From NCBI RefSeq assembly GCF_009938225.1, contig NZ_AP019657.1, positions 1,674,001-1,738,000 on the forward strand: a DNA stretch of 64,000 nt, read 5' to 3'. The notes under the pieces were generated by a model. It was not told the origin of the DNA, made no database searches, and was given only the letters and a program-made list of their open reading frames with translations. Shown one piece after another: positions 59,636 to 64,000 of the stretch (position 1 is its first letter; each line of letters starts with the position of its first letter). This DNA comes from Vibrio ponticus. GTDB taxonomy: Bacteria > Pseudomonadota > Gammaproteobacteria > Enterobacterales > Vibrionaceae. The translations under genes were made by a program, and so were the position numbers.

Positions 59636-59644
59636 GGTTTAACC

Positions 59645-62092
59645 TTATGCCTTCTTCACCAGTTGAACTTCTACTAAGTTGGTATGCTGAGGGTTACCCT
59701 TAGCCAGCGGACTTGGACGATGAGTCGTCAATACGTTAATACAGCCGCCTTTATCCACCTTGTTCTTATCTGGTGCGTACCATGCACCCTCGCCTAGCGC
59801 GACGACACCTGGCATCATACGTGGCGTCACTTTCGCTGGGATATGCACTTCACCGCGTTCGTTGAAGATACGGATCAAATCACCATTTTCGATGCCACGC
59901 TGCTGCGCATCCAATGGGTTAATCCACATCTCTTGGCGAGCGGCTTCCTTGATGATGTCAACGTTGCCGTAGGTTGAGTGACAACGTGCCTTATAGTGGA
60001 AACCGGTCAATTGCAGTGGGAATTGATCACGCTTCTTCGAGTCCCAACCATCAAAAGTTGACACATAGATTGGTAGCGGGTGAATCACTTCATCTTCTTG
60101 CAGTTCCCAAGTCGCCGCGATATTCGCTAGACGCTCTGAGTAGATCTCAATCTTGCCAGAAGGCGTACCCAATGGATTGTTTTCTGGATCTTCACGGAAT
60201 GCTTTGTAAGCCACATAGTGACCGTTTGGATCGCGACGCTTGTAGATACCAAGCTTGCGCATAGTTTCAAAATCAGGCAGCGTAGGATCTTGCTCACGAG
60301 TCAATGCGTAAAGGTGACGTAGCCAACCTTCTTGATCGCGACCTTCGGTAAACTGCTCACCCACACCCATGCGTTTCGAAATCTCAGAACAGATCTCGTA
60401 GATACCTTTCGCTTCAAACTGCGGCTCAATCGCTTTATCAGCGAAGATAAAGTAAGGCATGTTCGCTGCTTTTGTATCCATACAGAAGTCAGCTTGCTCT
60501 GATGTAGTTAAGTCAGGCAGTACGATATCCGCGTATTTCGCCGATGAAGTCATGTGGTTATCAATCACCACAATTAACTCACACGCTTTGTCATCTTGCA
60601 GGATTTCATGCGTCTTATTGATATCAGAATGCTGGTTGATGATACAGTTACCTGCGTAGTTCCAAATCATCTTGATTGGTACGTTCAACTGCTCAACGCC
60701 ACGGATACCATCGCGTGTTGCCGTCATTTCAGGACCACGCACAATAGCATCTGTCCATAGGAACATCGGAATCGACGCTTTCACTGGGTTCTTTAAGGTT
60801 GGGAAACGCACAAATGGGATGTTGTAATCCGATTCACGAGCACCAGTACCACCACCATTGATACCTACGTTACCTGTAAGTAGTGCAAGCATAGCGATGG
60901 CACGTGCCGCGATTTCACCGTTCGCAGTACGCTGTAGACCCCAGCCTTGCAACACTGCACAAGGTTTGGTTGAGCCAATCTCACGCGCTGTTTTGATGAT
61001 GGTATCCACTGGGATACCGGTAATTTGCGCAGCCCACTCAGGCGTCTTCGCAATACCATCAGGACCTTGACCTAGAATGTACGACTTGTAATCGCTTTTC
61101 GCTGGTGCTGACGCTGGTAGCGTTTTCTCATCGTAACCAACACAGTATTTATCTAAGAAAGGTTGATCGACTAGGTCTTCCGTGATCATCACGTAAGCCA
61201 TCGCCGCGATAAATGCCGCATCAGTACCTGGACGAATTGGAATCCACTCGTCTTCACGACCACCTGCCGTGTCCGTGTAACGAGGGTCAATCATGATCAT
61301 ACGAGCTTTTGAGCGCTCTTTAGATTCCATCAAATGGTGAATAAGACCACCACCTGACATACGCGTTTCTGCTGGGTTGTTACCGAACTGAACAATTAGC
61401 TTAGTGTTCTCAAGATCTGAGAATGAGTTACCGTAAGCCCAACCGCCACCGTAAGTGTAATCAAGACCTACCGTGATTTGCGCCGTAGAGTAATCACCGT
61501 AGTGGTTTAAGTAACCACCGCTTAGGTTCATCATACGAGCGATTAGCGAGCTACCTGGAGGCCAAGACTTCGTTACTGTGCCACCAAGCGTACCGGTACC
61601 GTAGTTGAGGTAGATTGCTTCGTTACCGTGCTCTTTGATGATGCGCTTCATATTATTAGCGATTTCATCGTACGCTTCTTCCCAACTGATGCGTTTGAAT
61701 TTACCTTCACCACGCTTACCGACGCGCTTCATTGGGTACTTCAAACGGTCTGGGTTGTAAACGCGACGGCGCATTGAGCGGCCACGTAGACATGCGCGCA
61801 CTTGGTGGTTACCGTACACATCGTCACCGGTGTTATCGGTTTCCACCCACTTAATTTCGCCATCAACAACGTGCATACGTAGTGGACAACGGCTACCGCA
61901 GTTTACGGTACACGCACTCCAAACTACTTTTTCTTCGATCGCTTCATTAGTGGCAGCAGCAACAGGGCTTGACTTAAAAGGGAGTGAAATTGCGCTGGCC
62001 GTCGCAGCCAGTCCACCGACGGCTGTCGAAGACTTGATAAAATCACGTCTCGTAAAGCCACCGGTCATTAATGCTTTCAGTGTATTTTTCAT
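59645..62092 (-). CDS. dmsA: DmsA-type dimethyl sulfoxide reductase catalytic subunit
   Basis: 815 residues from ATG 62092 (MKNTLKALM); an ATG five codons earlier lacks an SD. Tat signal FTRRDFIK (R15-R16). Cluster motif CTVNCGSRCPLR with a fourth Cys before LRGRSMRRRVYNPDR. The HYGDYSTAQ segment holds the expected Ser ligand of molybdenum, typical of DMSO/TMAO reductases rather than the Cys of NapA. Reduces DMSO, TMAO or other S/N-oxides in anaerobic respiration. Confidence 0.95.
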   Translation of the reverse strand: MKNTLKALMTGGFTRRDFIKSSTAVGGLAATASAISLPFKSSPVAAATNEAIEEKVVWSACTVNCGSRCPLRMHVVDGEIKWVETDNTGDDVYGNHQVRACLRGRSMRRRVYNPDRLKYPMKRVGKRGEGKFKRISWEEAYDEIANNMKRIIKEHGNEAIYLNYGTGTLGGTVTKSWPPGSSLIARMMNLSGGYLNHYGDYSTAQITVGLDYTYGGGWAYGNSFSDLENTKLIVQFGNNPAETRMSGGGLIHHLMESKERSKARMIMIDPRYTDTAGGREDEWIPIRPGTDAAFIAAMAYVMITEDLVDQPFLDKYCVGYDEKTLPASAPAKSDYKSYILGQGPDGIAKTPEWAAQITGIPVDTIIKTAREIGSTKPCAVLQGWGLQRTANGEIAARAIAMLALLTGNVGINGGGTGARESDYNIPFVRFPTLKNPVKASIPMFLWTDAIVRGPEMTATRDGIRGVEQLNVPIKMIWNYAGNCIINQHSDINKTHEILQDDKACELIVVIDNHMTSSAKYADIVLPDLTTSEQADFCMDTKAANMPYFIFADKAIEPQFEAKGIYEICSEISKRMGVGEQFTEGRDQEGWLRHLYALTREQDPTLPDFETMRKLGIYKRRDPNGHYVAYKAFREDPENNPLGTPSGKIEIYSERLANIAATWELQEDEVIHPLPIYVSTFDGWDSKKRDQFPLQLTGFHYKARCHSTYGNVDIIKEAARQEMWINPLDAQQRGIENGDLIRIFNERGEVHIPAKVTPRMMPGVVALGEGAWYAPDKNKVDKGGCINVLTTHRPSPLAKGNPQHTNLVEVQLVKKA

Positions 62093-62150
62093 AGGACAAC
62101 TTCTCATTGGTTGTGAGAAAAGACTCTGTGGTCTTTTGCAGTCCCCCTTT

Positions 62151-62166
62151 TACCCCTTAAGTAGTA
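62151..62166. promoter_or_regulatory. NarP 7-2-7 site upstream of dmsA
   Basis: TACCCCTTAAGTAGTA: left heptamer a perfect TACYYMT, right heptamer one mismatch from AKRRGTA, spacer 2. It lies 59 bp before the dmsA ATG. Nitrate repression of dms is well known in E. coli. Confidence 0.62.
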
Positions 62167-62175
62167 AGGTTAATA

Positions 62176-62189
62176 TTGCGCTCAATCAA
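62176..62189. promoter_or_regulatory. FNR-like site upstream of dmsA
   Basis: TTGCGCTCAATCAA: right half perfect (ATCAA), left half TTGCG instead of TTGAT. About 84 bp before the dmsA ATG, upstream of the NarP site. Confidence 0.45.
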
Positions 62190-62400
62190 CATTTTTTCCG
62201 TGCTACTCAAAATCTCACCCATCCAGTTTCATAAATGAGATCTTGGTCATATTTTTGAACTAGTTAACATAATTTGAAATATTTAATCGAAATAGTTCGC
62301 ATTATTAAATGAACACTATTGCATTTAATTTTTGACTAAACGCATTTATTTCAGATTTTGAAGCGGGTATGCTCGGCAAAAACCTAACGCAGTTTTATTT

Positions 62401-62985
62401 ATGCCATACGAAATTACGCTTTTTCGCCTATTAGGCGGTCTATTTTACTACTCTCCTCACTCTGAAGATGGTCAAAACATCTTAAATGCATTTGCGACAC
62501 AAGATGACGAGTTATTAACAAATCTTGCAAAACTCGCGAAGGACGTTGCCAGTGACACTCTAGAAGCCGACTACTTCAATTTGTTGCAAGGTAGCGGTGA
62601 TATGCCTTGCCCACCATGGGGATCGGTATACTTAGATAAAGAGAATGCGCTATTTGGTTCTTCAACCATTGAGTATCGTGAATTTACCCGCCAACTCGGT
62701 ATGGAGTGTGATACGGGTTTGCGTGAACCAGAAGATCATATCGGCTTAATGCTCATGCTGGTGTCACTGCTGCTTGAGCAAGATAAGCGTGCAGAAGCGA
62801 ATCAACTGATTAGCCAGCACTTGATGCCATTCGCACCAATCATGCTAACTGGTATGCAGAAACACGCCGACACGGAATTTTATCGCCAACTGGCTGCATT
62901 CACTTTTGCTTGGCTCCATTTCTACTGCGAAGAACAGCAATTGCAAAGCGCAGAACGCCGCAATTATTGGCAAGAGGCAGAGTAA
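62401..62985 (+). CDS. TorD/DmsD-family molybdoenzyme chaperone
   Basis: 194 residues, all-helical, with the family motif EPEDHIGLML (about 120-129). TorD-family proteins bind Tat signal peptides of DMSO/TMAO reductases and keep them ready for cofactor insertion. The neighbour dmsA is the obvious client. No clear SD precedes ATG 62401. The stop overlaps the next start by one base (TAATG). Confidence 0.9.
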   Translation: MPYEITLFRLLGGLFYYSPHSEDGQNILNAFATQDDELLTNLAKLAKDVASDTLEADYFNLLQGSGDMPCPPWGSVYLDKENALFGSSTIEYREFTRQLGMECDTGLREPEDHIGLMLMLVSLLLEQDKRAEANQLISQHLMPFAPIMLTGMQKHADTEFYRQLAAFTFAWLHFYCEEQQLQSAERRNYWQEAE

Positions 62986-63521
62986 TGAAACCAGACAGTA
63001 TCGAACTAGCTATTGAGCTTAATGAAATGAACAGCAGTCGCCGTGGTTTCTTTCGTGCTGTCTCACGAGGCGTGACACAATCGATTGAAGAACCGCAGGC
63101 GGTGATTAACGCTTCTCGCCCTCTCGGAGCGGTTGAAGAAGAGTTATTTAACCGCCTATGTAATCAATGTGGTGATTGCGTTACCGCATGCCCGCAAGGC
63201 GTACTAAGCATGCAGGCAAATGGTCCAATCATGGATCTCAGCCTCAATCACTGCAACTTTTGTACTGAATGTATTGCAGTTTGTCCTACTCAAGCATTGA
63301 ATATGCTAAACACGACAGATACCGGTTGGCGACCAACATTCAGCCAAAGCTGCAATGCTCGTCTATTTGGAAACTGCCAAGAGTGTGTCGATGATTGCCC
63401 TAAACAAGCGCTGACACTGCTCGATAACGACACACCAACACTTCACGATAACTGCAACGGTTGTGGCGAGTGTCTTGCCAGTTGCTATATTGGCGCGATC
63501 ACCCTAGTCGAAAAACGCTAG
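62985..63521 (+). CDS. NapF-like 4Fe-4S ferredoxin linked to dms
   Basis: 178 residues from ATG 62985 (MKPDSIELAIELNEMNSSRRG), coupled to the chaperone gene (TAATG; AGAGG upstream). Four Cys sets: C59-C62-C65-C69, C90-C93-C96-C100, C123/C131-C134-C138 and C157-C160-C163-C167. It resembles NapF (window 5218-5703) with an SSRRGFFRAV arginine motif near the N terminus. It may help mature DmsA as NapF does for NapA; that role is inferred. Confidence 0.88.
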   Translation: MKPDSIELAIELNEMNSSRRGFFRAVSRGVTQSIEEPQAVINASRPLGAVEEELFNRLCNQCGDCVTACPQGVLSMQANGPIMDLSLNHCNFCTECIAVCPTQALNMLNTTDTGWRPTFSQSCNARLFGNCQECVDDCPKQALTLLDNDTPTLHDNCNGCGECLASCYIGAITLVEKR

Positions 63522-63574
63522 GTCAGCGTTTTTACTTGGCTTAGATTCGGCTAACTAGCAAAAATCAGATAAGA

Positions 63575-63602
63575 AAAAGCCACCGCAAATGCGGTGGCTT
63601 CT
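63575..63602. terminator. Terminator between ferredoxin and RND pump genes
   Basis: GCCACCGC (63579-63586) and GCGGTGGC (63591-63598) pair around AAAT; A-run on the left serves the minus strand best. Confidence 0.85.
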
Positions 63603-63626
63603 CTTTTCCGTCTGTCCCGATAAGGT

Positions 63627-64000
63627 TTATTGCTCTACTTTGACTCTAAAAAAGAGAGCATAAAATAACGGAATGACCACCAGAGTGAGGATAGTTGCGA
63701 ATAGCAAACCAAACATAATAGTTACCGCCATACTCTTAAAGAACGGGTCAATAAGTAGCGGAGCCACACCTAAGATGGTAGTCAATGCCCCCAGTAAAAC
63801 TGGGCGCGCACGGCTCGTCGCCGCATCGATAATCGCAAAGTACGGCAGTTTACCTTGCGCTATCTCAACATCGGCTTGATCCACTAGCACGATGGCGTTT
63901 TTCACCATCATACCTATCAAGCTGAGGAAGCCTAAAATTGCCATAAACTCAAATGGCGTTTGGAATACAATCAAGCCAACGGTCACGCCAATCACTGCTA
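63627..64000 (-). CDS. RND efflux pump inner-membrane protein, C-terminal fragment
   Basis: About 123 C-terminal residues; the gene runs off the window end (frame open to base 64000). Hydrophobic helices with FLSLIGMMVKNAIVLVDQ, SRARPVLLGALTTILGVAPL and VVIPLFYALFF are typical of the last helices of AcrB/HAE1-type transporters. The substrate cannot be judged from this piece. Confidence 0.9.
   Translation of the reverse strand, partial: AVIGVTVGLIVFQTPFEFMAILGFLSLIGMMVKNAIVLVDQADVEIAQGKLPYFAIIDAATSRARPVLLGALTTILGVAPLLIDPFFKSMAVTIMFGLLFATILTLVVIPLFYALFFRVKVEQ

Larger units (their letters stand above)
62093..62400. promoter_or_regulatory. Divergent dmsA / TorD-family promoter region
   Basis: 308 bp without a gene, AT-rich on the right side. 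It carries a NarP 7-2-7 site (62151-62166) and an FNR-like site (62176-62189) on the dmsA side. Confidence 0.6.

Noticed and set aside
61830..62234. 134-codon frame opposite the dmsA start
   Set aside because: Antisense to the DmsA signal and cluster region; codon pattern is the mirror of dmsA.

Overview
The window is a stretch of gammaproteobacterial chromosome that almost certainly comes from a Vibrio species (main chromosome). Evidence: the gene content and order (lolCDE, mfd, csiV-like, ndh, a VC1899-like gene, fadR, nhaB, dsbB, ftsK, lrp, ald); a 279-residue FadR with the Vibrio-type insertion; narQP divergent from napFDABC followed by a Vibrio-type 45-residue membrane protein; and a degenerate PilZ protein beside mfd. 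I cannot name the species. I see no rRNA, tRNA, CRISPR array, prophage or transposase gene.

Layout. 1-2528: end of a DUF444 (YeaH) gene and ycgB (SpoVR family), a stress operon. 2634-9800: anaerobic nitrate module, narQ-narP read leftward and napF-D-A-B-C plus a 45-residue membrane protein read rightward; the shared promoter region carries an FNR-like site and a 7-2-7 NarP site. 9912-20430: envelope biogenesis block (kdsB, ycaR, lpxK, msbA, comEC, a DUF2062 gene, lolE-D-C, a PilZ-like gene). 20435-31613: mfd, csiV-like, an acetyltransferase, ndh with a distant FNR box, ycfP, thiK, lpoB, ycfL, a COG3014 lipoprotein and hinT. This resembles the E. coli hinT-ndh block without nagZ. 31894-33885: a chemoreceptor. 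34035-35204: a DUF1887 protein, a CARF-like sensor domain fused to a PD-(D/E)XK nuclease with no CRISPR nearby. 35359-39946: a nitrosative-stress module, norR-hcp-hcr, with a sigma-54 promoter and GT-N7-AC NorR boxes. 40011-46026: fadR, nhaB, dsbB, a DUF1349 gene, an Hpt-like phosphoribosyltransferase and a LysR regulator. 46090-51204: ftsK, lrp, ald. 51205-51703: a cluster of seven related hairpins, three of them inside ~105-bp tandem repeats. 51704-56124: yfbV and ackA-pta. 56182-56346: a palindromic MITE-like repeat. 56355-58082: a MgtC/DUF4010 membrane protein and a small protein. 58174-63521: dmsABC divergent from a TorD-family chaperone and a NapF-like ferredoxin, with a NarP 7-2-7 site and an FNR-like site between them. 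63627-64000: C-terminal end of an RND efflux pump.

How it works together. The theme is anaerobic and nitrogen-oxide respiration: nitrate sensing (NarQ/NarP), periplasmic nitrate reduction (Nap), DMSO/S-oxide reduction (Dms), NO defence (NorR/Hcp/Hcr), an aerobic NADH dehydrogenase with an FNR box (Ndh), and overflow acetate metabolism (AckA/Pta). The cis sites suggest one circuit in which FNR and NarP act on nap and dms while NorR acts on hcp-hcr and probably on itself. The most intriguing gene is the stand-alone CARF nuclease at 34035-35204. The most intriguing non-coding structure is the hairpin cluster at 51211-51650.
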